Counted from the first letter of the stretch, positions 1 through 9,150 are shown. The stretch: DNA of 64,000 nt from JAGLON01 sp041394985 (GCA_041394985.1 JAWLBI010000001.1:3720001-3784000); one strand, 5' to 3'. Notes: a model not told the origin generated them from the sequence alone. Made by a program: numbers and translations.

Positions 1-2
1 CC

Positions 3-239
3 AATGTCCTCAAAATCGAAAAAGGGAAAATGCCCCTCTATTATGGAATCGGCGGCCGCATGGAATTCGTCGAGCACGGAGATGATGATATCATCGGCGT
101 CCGCATTCCCGTCGGACTGGAGTATTTGCCCCACAAAACCCCGCTGGGCATTTTCCTGGAAATCGTCCCGGTACTCAACCTGATTCCGGAAACCGACATG
201 GACATGGAAGGCGCCATCGGTATTCGCTTGTATTTGTAG
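3..239 (+). CDS. C-terminal end of an outer-membrane beta-barrel-like protein (5' truncated by window)
   Basis: The open frame runs in from before base 1 (first complete codon at base 3) and stops with TAG at 237-239, so only the last 78 residues are visible. They alternate polar and hydrophobic residues in short strands (YYGIGGRMEF, IGVRIPVGLEYLP, IGIRLYL) and end in an aromatic/hydrophobic strand, as outer-membrane barrels do. The pattern recalls small DUF3996-like barrel proteins, from memory. An internal ATG at base 30 is not the true start because the frame stays open upstream. The gene converges with the next one, 11 nt away, with no obvious terminator between them. Confidence 0.6.
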   Translation, partial: NVLKIEKGKMPLYYGIGGRMEFVEHGDDDIIGVRIPVGLEYLPHKTPLGIFLEIVPVLNLIPETDMDMEGAIGIRLYL

Positions 240-250
240 AGGGAAAACTA

Positions 251-1873
251 TCAGCCGCGAATGTAGTCGGCCGGATTTACGATCTGGCCGCTGATGGCCG
301 ATGCCGCGGCCGTCGCCGCCGATACGAAATACAGCTTACCGCGAGGTTTCTCCGTCGCATAGCCATACTCCGTCGATAATCCGGTCTCATCCTCGGCCAA
401 AAACGACCGCAGCGATGTCCCGAACGGGAACCCCGGATTTAAAATAATCGCCCCATTTTCGATAAAGACTCTCGTCAGCCCCTTTTTCGTCGCCTCGAGA
501 AACACCGCATTCGAGGCCGGCTGGATAAACATCCGCACCGCCGGAGATATCTTCTTGCCCTTCAAAATGTCCGCCGCGATTTTCAAATCCTCGAATCGCC
601 CGTTAATCATCCCACCCAGATAAATCATCTGAATCGGGATGCCGACGATCTCCTCGACCGGAATTGACTCATTACCGTTCGACGACACGATTGAAATCGG
701 CTTCATCGTATTGGCATTGAGCGTATATTCCGAGGAATACACTGCATTCCTGTCCGATAACACCGGATTGAACGTCTTGCGCGCCCGCGGATTCGTGAAT
801 CGCCTCGTAGTGGCATCGAACGGGCAAATCGCCGATACCGCCCCCGACATGCGCATCAGTGAACACAGCGTCAACCGCTCGGAAATCGACATCTGTTCGA
901 TCGTACTTCCGTAAAATTCCACAACTTTCCCGGCCACGCCATTAGACCTTGCATGCAGGATGACATGGTGTGCGACATCTCGGGCAAACAGCGCCTTGGG
1001 AAAGCGCCCGTTGATATTGATACGAATCGTCTCCGGAACCGCAAGCATATACTTGCCGGTCGCCCAGACGGCCGCCATGGCGTCATCGCTGATCTGCAAA
1101 CCTGCCGCGCCGACCGCCCCCAGCGCCATTATCTGAGGACCACTCCCAAGAGCAATCTGACCAGGCAAAACCAGTCCCTGCTCCACTAACACCTGATAGG
1201 GACTCCCGAATCCGATATCGAAGAAACTGCTGATTTTCTGAAATGCCACGAAATCGCGAACGGCCTTATGATCATCGGCCGGGCACTCACTCGGAACGGT
1301 ATCATCCGCTTCGCATCCGAGTGTTATGATAATCCGGTTCGGATTCCAGACATACGATACCTCTTTTTTCCTGAAGGCATCGATGACCCTGCTCGAATTC
1401 AGACACGACAGGAGTAAATCCGGTTCGAGCTCGATATCTCGACCGGTCTCCGCTTCCTTGTCCTCGACAAACTGGGCCAGCAACTTCTGAATTATCGTCT
1501 GTCTGCCGCTGCCCAGCCGAGCCTTTCCTCGATTATCCTGGGTGAATAATTCGAGAGTGAGCTGCTCCAGCTTGAGCGCTTCGGGCTTTTGTGTGATTTT
1601 ATACCGCCGCCGCCAGTTATAAAACGCGGCTTTGGATATTCCCAACTCCAGCCCGGCATGGAAATCATCACCGAACCGGTCCCAGACCTCCTGAATCTCT
1701 TTTTCGGAAAACTTCGGGAAGCTGTACTTGGCAACCCCTTTTTTGCGCCGCCAGTATGCCACCAGATGCTCGGACACACCGCTGCCGAGCGCATCCGCGA
1801 TACGCTTGTCGGTACGGTACAGCTTCTGCAATCGCAGAAGCTCGGTCTTCGTCGGCATCCGGCGAGGGCTCAT
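251..1873 (-). CDS. Tandem helix-turn-helix protein fused to a degenerate aconitase/LeuC-like domain
   Basis: 540 residues. Residues 22-48 and 66-93 form two similar helix-turn-helix units (IADALGSGVSEHLVAYWRRK and HAGLELGISKAAFYNWRRR). Residues about 105-540 follow the large subunit of 3-isopropylmalate dehydratase/aconitase, including VEFYGSTIEQMSISERLTLC, NGRFEDLKIAADILKGKK and a closing SAATAAASAISG. The residues needed for catalysis are missing. The cluster-cysteine motif GSCTNGR reads GGMINGR (Met422), the second cysteine pair PGCxxC reads PGFPFG (480-485), and the substrate motif GDSHTxTHGA reads GSGPQIMALGA. It therefore should not bind a [4Fe-4S] cluster or act as a dehydratase. A DNA-binding, ligand-sensing regulator is my inference. 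The start overlaps the HIT gene stop by 4 nt (ATGA), so the two are translationally coupled. Confidence 0.75.
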   Translation of the reverse strand: MSPRRMPTKTELLRLQKLYRTDKRIADALGSGVSEHLVAYWRRKKGVAKYSFPKFSEKEIQEVWDRFGDDFHAGLELGISKAAFYNWRRRYKITQKPEALKLEQLTLELFTQDNRGKARLGSGRQTIIQKLLAQFVEDKEAETGRDIELEPDLLLSCLNSSRVIDAFRKKEVSYVWNPNRIIITLGCEADDTVPSECPADDHKAVRDFVAFQKISSFFDIGFGSPYQVLVEQGLVLPGQIALGSGPQIMALGAVGAAGLQISDDAMAAVWATGKYMLAVPETIRININGRFPKALFARDVAHHVILHARSNGVAGKVVEFYGSTIEQMSISERLTLCSLMRMSGAVSAICPFDATTRRFTNPRARKTFNPVLSDRNAVYSSEYTLNANTMKPISIVSSNGNESIPVEEIVGIPIQMIYLGGMINGRFEDLKIAADILKGKKISPAVRMFIQPASNAVFLEATKKGLTRVFIENGAIILNPGFPFGTSLRSFLAEDETGLSTEYGYATEKPRGKLYFVSAATAAASAISGQIVNPADYIRG

Positions 1874-2361
1874 ACGGCGTCGAATCCCTCCCGCAGTTTA
1901 TTATAAATGAATTCCATCGGGATGGAATGGACACGCATCTCCCCGATGATCGGCATAAAATTGGAATCGCCGATCCAACGTGGCACGATATGGGTATGGA
2001 GATGTCTGGGAATTCCCGCTCCGGCGGCCTGCCCGAGATTCATGCCGACATTGAATGCGTTCGGCCGCAATTGCTTTTTCATGATGGAAATGGACAACTG
2101 AGTCAATTCCATCATCTCGGTCGACTCCTGCTTGGTCAACCGCTCGAGAACTCCGATATGACGATTGGGGACGATTAATAAATGCCCGACATTATACGGG
2201 TATTTATTCATGACGATGTATGTCTTTTCCGCCCGGTACAAAAGCAGATTCTTAAACGTCAGCTTTTTTTCTTTTACCAGGGCACAGAATACGCACCCTT
2301 TTTCTTTTTCACCGAGGATAAAATCTGATCGCCAGGGCGCCTGCATAGATTTTATTGCCAT
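1870..2361 (-). CDS. HIT-family nucleotide hydrolase/phosphorylase
   Basis: 163 residues with the histidine-triad signature HLHTHIVPRW (histidines 120, 122 and 124) and the upstream strand NKYPYNVGHLLIVPNRH typical of HIT proteins. An N-terminal CxxC (Cys23, Cys26) matches the Ap4A-phosphorylase/HIT branch that binds zinc. Known relatives cleave dinucleoside polyphosphates or nucleotide phosphoramidates in the cytoplasm; the substrate here cannot be read from sequence. No clear Shine-Dalgarno precedes the ATG. The gene lies 44 nt after the ATPase gene and overlaps the double-HTH/aconitase-fold gene by 4 nt, suggesting one transcript. Confidence 0.85.
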   Translation of the reverse strand: MAIKSMQAPWRSDFILGEKEKGCVFCALVKEKKLTFKNLLLYRAEKTYIVMNKYPYNVGHLLIVPNRHIGVLERLTKQESTEMMELTQLSISIMKKQLRPNAFNVGMNLGQAAGAGIPRHLHTHIVPRWIGDSNFMPIIGEMRVHSIPMEFIYNKLREGFDAV

Positions 2362-2405
2362 AGGCAGTTAATATAAGCGATTCGGGCAAGAAAAGAAAAT
2401 GGTTT

Positions 2406-4508
2406 TTAGGCCGTTACAAATTTCCCCGTCAATTCGGCGCATTGAATAGTATTCGGAGCGCCCGGCAGTGTGATATGCTCATGGGCCGCCAGTAAAATCT
2501 GACGACGCTTTGATAAATTTACCAGGATTTTATAGAAATTCTCCCGACGCGTATTATCCAGCCGCCGCTCGGCCAGATCGACTATAAACGGCGCCGCGAA
2601 ATCGAATGACAGATGCGACATGGCGCCCAGACGCAGGCTCAGATGCACCGCATCGCGCGTACTCATGGACAGGGCGGCGATATTCTGTATCTTCTCGCCA
2701 TCACCGGTCTTGACCGAGAATGTAATCGGTTCTTTTGAAAATACGACTTCGTCATAGCGATTATCGGTAATCGTCGCCAGAAAGACTCCGGCACTCCGGC
2801 TGAAGGATACGAAGGTATCTTCGAGCAGATTATCCGCCGCGCGGTTGAGCGCCAAACGGGTAATTTTCAGTATTTCCAGCTTCTCGGTGACCTCTTTATG
2901 GCGGGTTTTCAATGTCTCCATTTCTTTCTCGACGGAGACGATCTTCGCCTCGATACTATCGGTCACGGTCAATTGCGCTTCCATCTGCTTGGCCCGCTCA
3001 AGCAGCGCCCGTCCGCGAACCTTTTTCGCGGTAGCCTCTTCCTTGACCTGCGGCAAACGAGTCGCCGAGGCAGCGAACTGCACCAGCGGAGCCATCTCGG
3101 CATTCAATCGAGCTACTTCGCCCTCAATTTCCAGTTTCTGCTGAGTTAAAAACTCCATCCCCTTGTCATCGGACAAATGCCCAATCGTCGCATGCAGATT
3201 ATCCGAACTCATCCCCAGATATTGGACGCGCTGTATCCGCTCCTCAAGTTCCTCGATCGGATCAGCGGCTTTCAATTCGTATTTTTCATTTATCTCGGCA
3301 AAGAATGCATCGAGCGCCGCGACGCTGTTGCGAAACTGCCTCGTCGCATTCTGCTTCGCAAACAGCTTAAACACATATGACCCCAGCCGGACCAACCAAA
3401 TGACCGCCATCACCGGAATCGAATACAGAATATACTGGCCAGCCTCGCCGGCTTCGAAATATCCACTTTGTTCGAGCAAATACGTCAGGCAGATAACCAG
3501 CAGAATCAACGACGCGCCGATAAATCCGCGCCCGGCAGTCTTCCGGCCGCCGCCGACGCTGTCCATGTGTTCCTTAGCCTTGTCCACGGCCTCATTTAGC
3601 TCGATGCGCCTGTCGGTCAATTCCGCCATCTGCATCGGATCAGGGATTACCAACCGCTCACGCTCGCGCTCAATCCGCTCCAGATCCTCGACAATCTGTT
3701 CGGCTCGCGAATATTTATCCAACTGAATATGCAGCTTTTCTTCGAGCGTAATCATCTTGGCATTGAGTTGCAAATAGGCCTCGGCTCCGATTGCCTGCTC
3801 TTCCAGGTGCATTGATTCCTTCTGGAATTTCATTGCCTGGGTCTGCAATTCCTCGAGCTCTTTCTTCTGCTTTTTAACGGTATCCAGACGCTCATCGAGG
3901 GCATTCTTCTCCTGCAACCGAGCGCTCAGATGCTCGGAAATAATATCCAACTCACCTTTTGCATTCGGGGTCGATTTTTCCAGCTTACCGATTTCCTGGG
4001 CGATATATTTATCGGCCCGTCCGCGGTCGAATCCCGCGAATACCGGGGCCTCCAACGCAGCCTGAAACAGGAATTTCCGCTCCTCGGGAGCGCCGATATC
4101 CTCGATCGAAGCCGTATTGATCAGGTTAAAAATCTCACCGGAATCGGTACCGAAATAGCGGTGCAGTTTCTCCTTGATTTCGGCGCCTTGATATGAAATC
4201 CCGTCGTTGTCGGTCAATTCATCCATCTGCCGCTGATAATCTCGAACCAGCGTAAATTTCTTCCCCTCGACCGCAAAACAGAGCGTCAACCGAGGCGCAT
4301 CGCCGTGCGGCCGCTGATACGGCAACGTGAGCACTTCCGCATCGCTCTCATGATACAGAACCGCCTTCAGCGCATTCAGAATCGTCGTCTTGCCGCTTTC
4401 GGCCGGACCGACGAGCAGATTGATGCCCGACTGGAACGACACGGTACAGTCGTCCAGACTCCCAAATCTCTCAGCCCTGAGCGTAAGAAATTCAACCCGG
4501 CTTACCAT
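2406..4508 (-). CDS. SMC/Rad50-like AAA ATPase with membrane hairpin in the coiled coil
   Basis: 700 residues. The Walker A loop GPAESGKTT is at 34-42. Long charged coiled coil spans about 170-320 and 385-560. An ABC-type signature-like stretch (ALSMSTRDAVHLSLRLG) and a Walker B-like strand APFIVDLAE lie near 625-650, followed by a D-loop-like region and a switch-like AAHEH. Two hydrophobic helices (about 329-345 and 358-378) interrupt the coiled coil, which would anchor the hinge in the inner membrane. This is the YhaN-like layout. YhaN is usually paired with a YhaO/SbcD phosphoesterase, but none is next to this gene. The start shares one base with the stop of the 64-aa gene (TGATG). Function in DNA repair or nucleic-acid processing is inferred from family only. 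Confidence 0.75.
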   Translation of the reverse strand: MVSRVEFLTLRAERFGSLDDCTVSFQSGINLLVGPAESGKTTILNALKAVLYHESDAEVLTLPYQRPHGDAPRLTLCFAVEGKKFTLVRDYQRQMDELTDNDGISYQGAEIKEKLHRYFGTDSGEIFNLINTASIEDIGAPEERKFLFQAALEAPVFAGFDRGRADKYIAQEIGKLEKSTPNAKGELDIISEHLSARLQEKNALDERLDTVKKQKKELEELQTQAMKFQKESMHLEEQAIGAEAYLQLNAKMITLEEKLHIQLDKYSRAEQIVEDLERIERERERLVIPDPMQMAELTDRRIELNEAVDKAKEHMDSVGGGRKTAGRGFIGASLILLVICLTYLLEQSGYFEAGEAGQYILYSIPVMAVIWLVRLGSYVFKLFAKQNATRQFRNSVAALDAFFAEINEKYELKAADPIEELEERIQRVQYLGMSSDNLHATIGHLSDDKGMEFLTQQKLEIEGEVARLNAEMAPLVQFAASATRLPQVKEEATAKKVRGRALLERAKQMEAQLTVTDSIEAKIVSVEKEMETLKTRHKEVTEKLEILKITRLALNRAADNLLEDTFVSFSRSAGVFLATITDNRYDEVVFSKEPITFSVKTGDGEKIQNIAALSMSTRDAVHLSLRLGAMSHLSFDFAAPFIVDLAERRLDNTRRENFYKILVNLSKRRQILLAAHEHITLPGAPNTIQCAELTGKFVTA

Positions 4509-4702
4509 CAGACATCTCCCCGAATGATATCGATTCCCAACTCCAATGCCTGAACATAGAGCCCGTTTCTCTCCTCGCTGTCGGCCTCCTGTAACCGCTC
4601 CAGCTCGGCTCGATAGGCCTGAATAAGCTGATCATTAAACCCTTCGGGACGGCTCACCGACGGCGTACCAGTTTCGTTTTTTTCCTGATCCGGGGATTCC
4701 AC
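4508..4702 (-). CDS. Small acidic helical protein upstream of the SMC-like ATPase
   Basis: 64 residues, mostly charged and helical (LIQAYRAELERLQEADSEER), ending LELGIDIIRGDV. Its stop codon overlaps the ATG of the ATPase by one base, the arrangement of translationally coupled partners. I recognise no family. It may be a small subunit or regulator of the ATPase. The start could lie slightly upstream because no strong ribosome site marks the ATG. The coupling supports it being real, while its short length keeps confidence moderate. Confidence 0.55.
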   Translation of the reverse strand: MESPDQEKNETGTPSVSRPEGFNDQLIQAYRAELERLQEADSEERNGLYVQALELGIDIIRGDV

Positions 4703-4780
4703 GATATCCTCGCCATACTTTGAATTTTTTAAACGACAGAATACTCTCTCTAGATATCGGATGATAGATTGGACAGCTTT

Positions 4781-4829
4781 ATAAAAATCGCCCGATTCGG
4801 CCTGAGAAAACCGATAAATCGGGCGATTT
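4781..4829 (-). terminator. Rho-independent terminator after the DUF885 gene
   Basis: On the minus strand a 13-bp perfect stem (AAATCGCCCGATT, 4817-4829 pairing with 4785-4797, 19-nt loop) is followed by TTTTTAT. It lies 52 nt past the stop at 4881 and closes the CDF-RlmD-DUF885 run. Confidence 0.8.
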
Positions 4830-4880
4830 AAGTTATTACATTTGAACAGTTTTGCTCAAGAAAAAGACAGCCGTGCCCGC

Positions 4881-6584
4881 CTATTGCAACAGCTTGCGGC
4901 GAATCAGTGACGGAGGCAGCGAACCTTCCGCCAACAGTCTGTCGTGGAATGACTTGAGAGAAAACGCCACGCCCTCGCGAGCCATCACGTCCTGCTTCAG
5001 TTTCTCAATCGCCAGCTTCCCGACCAGATAACTCATCGGCTGTGTCGGGTCCATCGTGTAGCGCAAGACCTCTTTCGTGATGTACGGTCGAGCCCATTCT
5101 TCCAGCTCAATCGTGTCCATCATGTACTCGACCCCCTGATCATACGTCATCTGCCCGGTGTGCAGCTTGACATCGACGACAATTCTTACCGCCCGAAACA
5201 ATATCCCCTTGAGAACATTCAATTCCTTCTCGGGCTCGTCGGCATATAATCCCTCGCGATACATCAATTCTTCACAATACAGCGCCCAGCCCTCAACGAG
5301 CGAATTATTCGTCTGCCAGCGGCGAATCTCGGATGGATGCTGAGCCGCTATCTGGAACTGCAAATGATGCCCTGGGAATGCCTCATGAACAACCGATCCT
5401 CTGAAATCCCGTTTGGCGATTTTGGAAAAATACGATTGCTGATTCTTCTCGAAATCCTCTTCACTAATCGGCGGAACATAAAAATAACCCGTGGTCGCCG
5501 CATCGAAAGGCCCGGACGGCTGATAGGCGATACCGCCGATGACGCCTCGCAAAAACTCCGGCGTTTCGATCGGAACACAATCGCCGATATTGGCGGGAAT
5601 AGTCAGTAACTCCTTTTCGGCAATGAAATCTTTAACGGCATTGATTTCCCATTGATAATAATCGAATACATCCTGCCGGGCAAATGTCGCCGGCACATAT
5701 GGCGGTACACTTTTCGGCATCCCGACCGATTCAAATCGCTCCTTGGCCGCCGCATATTCCGCCTTTGTCTTGGCAATCATCGCTTCGCCGATCCTGAGAA
5801 GAGAATCGGCGTCGAAATTGAGCATATGCTCGCTCTCCAGCAAATGATTGAAATGTTCGCTACCGATGGAAAATGAGCCGGCCGCTCCCGGTGTTGTCTG
5901 CTCAAGAAACCGCTTGAATGAATTCAATGCTGCAAGCGCCCCATCGGATGCTTCGGATATCTCGCCCGCTCGCTCGGGGAAATCCCTCATGAATTGATCG
6001 CGTGTCGATTCGAAGAAACTAATGGCGTTGTCGATATTTTGCCGCGCATAATCGAGCCAGATCGGCGGAGTGTTTTTTACATTATCCTGTCCCTGCGCTA
6101 GAAACGCAGGAAGCCTCTTCATGCGACCGATAATATCATCGAGACGTCGGCTCATCGGCGCATAATCGGAGAGTAAAATCGCATAGATGCCGCCGACCGC
6201 CTCGTCAATGTACACATTCGGATTCTTATCCTGGTTGCGAATTCCCCACAACCGCAGGACCGCGGTCTCACAATTGCCCACTAATAATTTATGATCGATA
6301 CGCGCATCGACCGACATTTTCGTGCCGTTGTACTTGTGCAGTCGAGCCAGAAAATCCCGGAGGCGCTTCTTTTCCTTCTGAACCTCTTTCGCCGAGTAAT
6401 CTGTGTAGTACCCATCATATTCATGAATGCCCAATTCGGTCGCATGAACGGGATGATATTGCTGCAAATCCTTGAGAATTTCGGCGCCCAGTTTATAGAG
6501 ATTTTCCTCTGCCTTCGATTGTCCCGACGCCCCCGCTGTCAAGACGAAAAGCCCGATCAATAACAAGACCCCGCACCGCCGCAT
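4881..6584 (-). CDS. Secreted DUF885-family metallohydrolase
   Basis: 567 residues from the ATG at 6584, which is chosen because GGAGG lies 6 nt upstream and the protein then begins with a classical signal peptide (MRRCG, then a Leu/Val-rich core ending ASGQS). A longer frame adds 20 residues with no ribosome site. The DUF885 hallmark HEAFPGHHLQF is present and resembles an HExxH-type zinc site; family members are putative carboxypeptidases or prolyl-type hydrolases. Downstream motifs EGWALYCEELMYREG and the C-terminal PTQPMSYLVGK also fit the family. The enzyme is probably periplasmic or a lipid-free exported peptidase. It is 60 nt downstream of rlmD on the same strand and ends at a good terminator. 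Confidence 0.87.
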   Translation of the reverse strand: MRRCGVLLLIGLFVLTAGASGQSKAEENLYKLGAEILKDLQQYHPVHATELGIHEYDGYYTDYSAKEVQKEKKRLRDFLARLHKYNGTKMSVDARIDHKLLVGNCETAVLRLWGIRNQDKNPNVYIDEAVGGIYAILLSDYAPMSRRLDDIIGRMKRLPAFLAQGQDNVKNTPPIWLDYARQNIDNAISFFESTRDQFMRDFPERAGEISEASDGALAALNSFKRFLEQTTPGAAGSFSIGSEHFNHLLESEHMLNFDADSLLRIGEAMIAKTKAEYAAAKERFESVGMPKSVPPYVPATFARQDVFDYYQWEINAVKDFIAEKELLTIPANIGDCVPIETPEFLRGVIGGIAYQPSGPFDAATTGYFYVPPISEEDFEKNQQSYFSKIAKRDFRGSVVHEAFPGHHLQFQIAAQHPSEIRRWQTNNSLVEGWALYCEELMYREGLYADEPEKELNVLKGILFRAVRIVVDVKLHTGQMTYDQGVEYMMDTIELEEWARPYITKEVLRYTMDPTQPMSYLVGKLAIEKLKQDVMAREGVAFSLKSFHDRLLAEGSLPPSLIRRKLLQ

Positions 6585-6644
6585 GTAAATCCTCCAACTT
6601 TGATTAAGGCATTCGATTATAAAGCGGTAACGGGCGGACTTCAA

Positions 6645-8012
6645 CTAAATTTTTTCAAATAATGAGACCAGTTCGATATGCATCGTGTGCGGAAACATGT
6701 CAAACGGCACGATTGTCTTCAGTTGATACCCGCTCTGAATAAGCTCCGCGGCGTCTCGCGCGAATGTCGCCGGATTACAGGAAATATACACGATTCGATC
6801 GGTATCGATTTCCAGCAGCCGCTTGAATGCCTTCGGATGCATCCCTGCCCGCGGCGGATCGACAAAGACCGGAGAAAATGATTTCTTCGCCAATTCATCC
6901 CGCAGCATGACCTTTCGCACCGGCCCGGCATAAAACCGGCAATTGGTCAGACCATTGATCTGTGCATTCACTCGAGCGCTCTCGACCGCCTCTTCCTCTA
7001 TCTCGATGCCGATAACCTCACCGGCATTGGCCGAGGCACAAATTCCGATCGTCCCTGCCCCGCAGTATAAATCCAGTACCGAATCTCCCGGTTTGATTGC
7101 CGCCAGCTCAATAGCTTTCCGGTACAAATTCTCCGTCTGCCGCGTGTTCGTCTGAAAAAACGACCCCGGACTGACCCGGAATCGATAGCCCAAAATCTCT
7201 TCCTCGATAAACCCCGGACCGTGCAACACCTCAGTCACATCGCCCTTGGCGATATTCGACAGCGTTTCATTGACCGTCCAGACAATCGTCGTCAGAGTCG
7301 GAAACCGCTCGACAAACGCCTGCGTCAACTCCTCTTTCATCGGAAATTCACCATATCCGGTGACGATATTGAGCAATGACTGCCCGGTCTTCTTCCCCTC
7401 GCGATAAATGACGAAGCGCAAAAATCCGGTATGGGCAATCAGGTTGTAGACCCGAATCCCTAATTTCTCCACCTGCTCCCGGAGAAATGCAAACACCTCA
7501 TTCGACATCTCCGACTGCAAATGGCATTGATTCACCGTAAATATTTTATCGAATCGCCCCCGCTCGTGTAATCCCAGCACGAACCGCTCGGTCGCCACCT
7601 GTTCCGGCACGACATGGAATGAATATTCCATTTTATTGCGATAAAAGAAAACCTCGGGCGACGGTTGAATCTCCTCGACCGGCACATCCTTGATCTTGCC
7701 GATATGCTCCAGGCAATCGATGACCTGATCGCGCTTGTATTTCAACTGGCGGTCATACGCCAAATCCTGCCACGTACACCCACCGCAAATATCATTGTGC
7801 TCACACACCGCAGGAATTCTCTCAGGTGATTTAGTCAGAATCTCAAGCAGCTTGGCAGTGCTGTAATTGCGCTTCGCCTTAACAATCTGCGCCCGCACCC
7901 GCTCTCCGGGAAGACCGCCTTTGATGAAAATCACCTTACCGCTTTCATCATACCCAATAGATTTACCATTGTATGCCAGGTCAGTAATATCGAATTCGAT
8001 GACTTTTCCCAT
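6645..8012 (-). CDS. rlmD: 23S rRNA (uracil-C5)-methyltransferase, RumA/RlmD type
   Basis: 455 residues. An N-terminal TRAM-like domain (residues 1-60) is followed by iron-sulphur cysteines C70, C76 and C79 (CGGCTWQ). The SAM site VLDLYCGAGTIGI and the DPPRAG motif follow, then the catalytic-cysteine motif YISCNPATFARD near the C terminus. The family methylates U1939 (or U747/tRNA U54 in relatives) using SAM, so exact target specificity is not certain. Its ATG overlaps the stop of the CDF gene by one base (TAATG), so the two are co-translated. Length is usual for the family. Confidence 0.88.
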   Translation of the reverse strand: MGKVIEFDITDLAYNGKSIGYDESGKVIFIKGGLPGERVRAQIVKAKRNYSTAKLLEILTKSPERIPAVCEHNDICGGCTWQDLAYDRQLKYKRDQVIDCLEHIGKIKDVPVEEIQPSPEVFFYRNKMEYSFHVVPEQVATERFVLGLHERGRFDKIFTVNQCHLQSEMSNEVFAFLREQVEKLGIRVYNLIAHTGFLRFVIYREGKKTGQSLLNIVTGYGEFPMKEELTQAFVERFPTLTTIVWTVNETLSNIAKGDVTEVLHGPGFIEEEILGYRFRVSPGSFFQTNTRQTENLYRKAIELAAIKPGDSVLDLYCGAGTIGICASANAGEVIGIEIEEEAVESARVNAQINGLTNCRFYAGPVRKVMLRDELAKKSFSPVFVDPPRAGMHPKAFKRLLEIDTDRIVYISCNPATFARDAAELIQSGYQLKTIVPFDMFPHTMHIELVSLFEKI

Positions 8013-8971
8013 TATCCGATGTCCTTCTTGCGCTCAATCTTCGTCACCAGAGGCGTCTCCGGGCAGATATTCCCCTCGGGCTGTATCGTCGCATGTGTGA
8101 TGCCGAACCGCTCGGCCAATAATTCATGAATCTCGCGAATGACCGCGGTACACCCTTCACAATTGCCGTCCTCGAGCACGACATGACAGGACAGCGCCAC
8201 CTGAGAGCTCGATATCGACCAAATATGAATATGATGCGCCTCGCTCACTTGAGGCAATTCCTCGATTGCCGCCTTTACCCGTTCGCTGTCGATTCCCCGT
8301 GGAGCCACCTCCATGAATATCCCGGTCGCCTCCTTCAGGATGTCGAAACTCGACCAGAGAATCATCATTGAGATAAGAATCGAAAGGATTAAATCGAGCA
8401 GATACCAGCCGGTCAGCAGAATAACGATACCGCCGATAATAACCCCGACCGATGATATCGCATCATACAACATATGTAAAAAAGCCGCGCGATTATTGAT
8501 TGTCTTGTTTCTGTCCCGGTGCAAAATCCACACCGACAGGACATTCCCCAACAGCCCGATAACGGCCACCGATAGCATGATAACGCCGTTTATCGGCTGG
8601 GGATTGCTGTACCGCTCGAACGCCTCGAAAATGATATACACGGCAATAACGACTAAGGCCAGAGCATTGATAAATGCCGTGACGACCTCAAGCCGCTTGA
8701 AACCGTACGTCGAGCGGCTGGTCGGCTTTAATGCCGCCCCTTTGGCCCCGAACCAGGCCAGTATCAGAGCGATAACATCGGACAGATTGTGCAGAGCGTC
8801 TGACAACAGCGCCAGCGACCCGGAAATAACACCGCCGATAAATTCCGCAACGGTTATCACCAGGTTCAACAGAATCGTCAGACCCAGTTTTTTAGAATCC
8901 GCACCATGCGAATGGCCGTGATGATTATGAGAATGACCATGATGGTCATGTTGTCCGTGTTGCTGACTCAT
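8012..8971 (-). CDS. Cation diffusion facilitator (CDF) zinc/metal exporter
   Basis: About 319 residues. The N-terminal tail is very rich in histidine (HDHHGHSHNHHGHSHG), as in ZitB/CzcD exporters. Six membrane helices follow with metal-site motifs SDALHNLSD in TM2 and HMLYD in TM5. The cytoplasmic C-terminal domain has the conserved HHIHIWSISS strand. The start is the ATG at 8971, 7 nt after AGGA; an in-frame TTG six bases upstream is less likely. The product exports Zn2+ or similar cations using the proton gradient. It heads a co-directional run with rlmD and the DUF885 gene and is divergent from the gene at 9151. Confidence 0.9.
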   Translation of the reverse strand: MSQQHGQHDHHGHSHNHHGHSHGADSKKLGLTILLNLVITVAEFIGGVISGSLALLSDALHNLSDVIALILAWFGAKGAALKPTSRSTYGFKRLEVVTAFINALALVVIAVYIIFEAFERYSNPQPINGVIMLSVAVIGLLGNVLSVWILHRDRNKTINNRAAFLHMLYDAISSVGVIIGGIVILLTGWYLLDLILSILISMMILWSSFDILKEATGIFMEVAPRGIDSERVKAAIEELPQVSEAHHIHIWSISSSQVALSCHVVLEDGNCEGCTAVIREIHELLAERFGITHATIQPEGNICPETPLVTKIERKKDIG

Positions 8972-9069
8972 ATACAATTCCTACGAAGCCGTTCCCCGCA
9001 AATGTAATTCATAATTGTAATAAGGCAAGAAAACAAAGATGAGTTTTCTCTATTTTTCACCTTTTTTAT

Positions 9070-9097
9070 TTGCAAACCGGTTTTCATGCCATATCTT
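9070..9097 (+). promoter_or_regulatory. Sigma70-like promoter for the gene at 9151
   Basis: TTGCAA (9070-9075), 16-nt spacer, TATCTT (9092-9097), about 50 nt before the ATG. It lies in the AT-rich gap between divergent genes. Confidence 0.45.
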
Positions 9098-9150
9098 TCC
9101 CTATCTCAGAGAAAAACGAATGACTCAATCCTTCTCGGCAGGTGGTGTCT

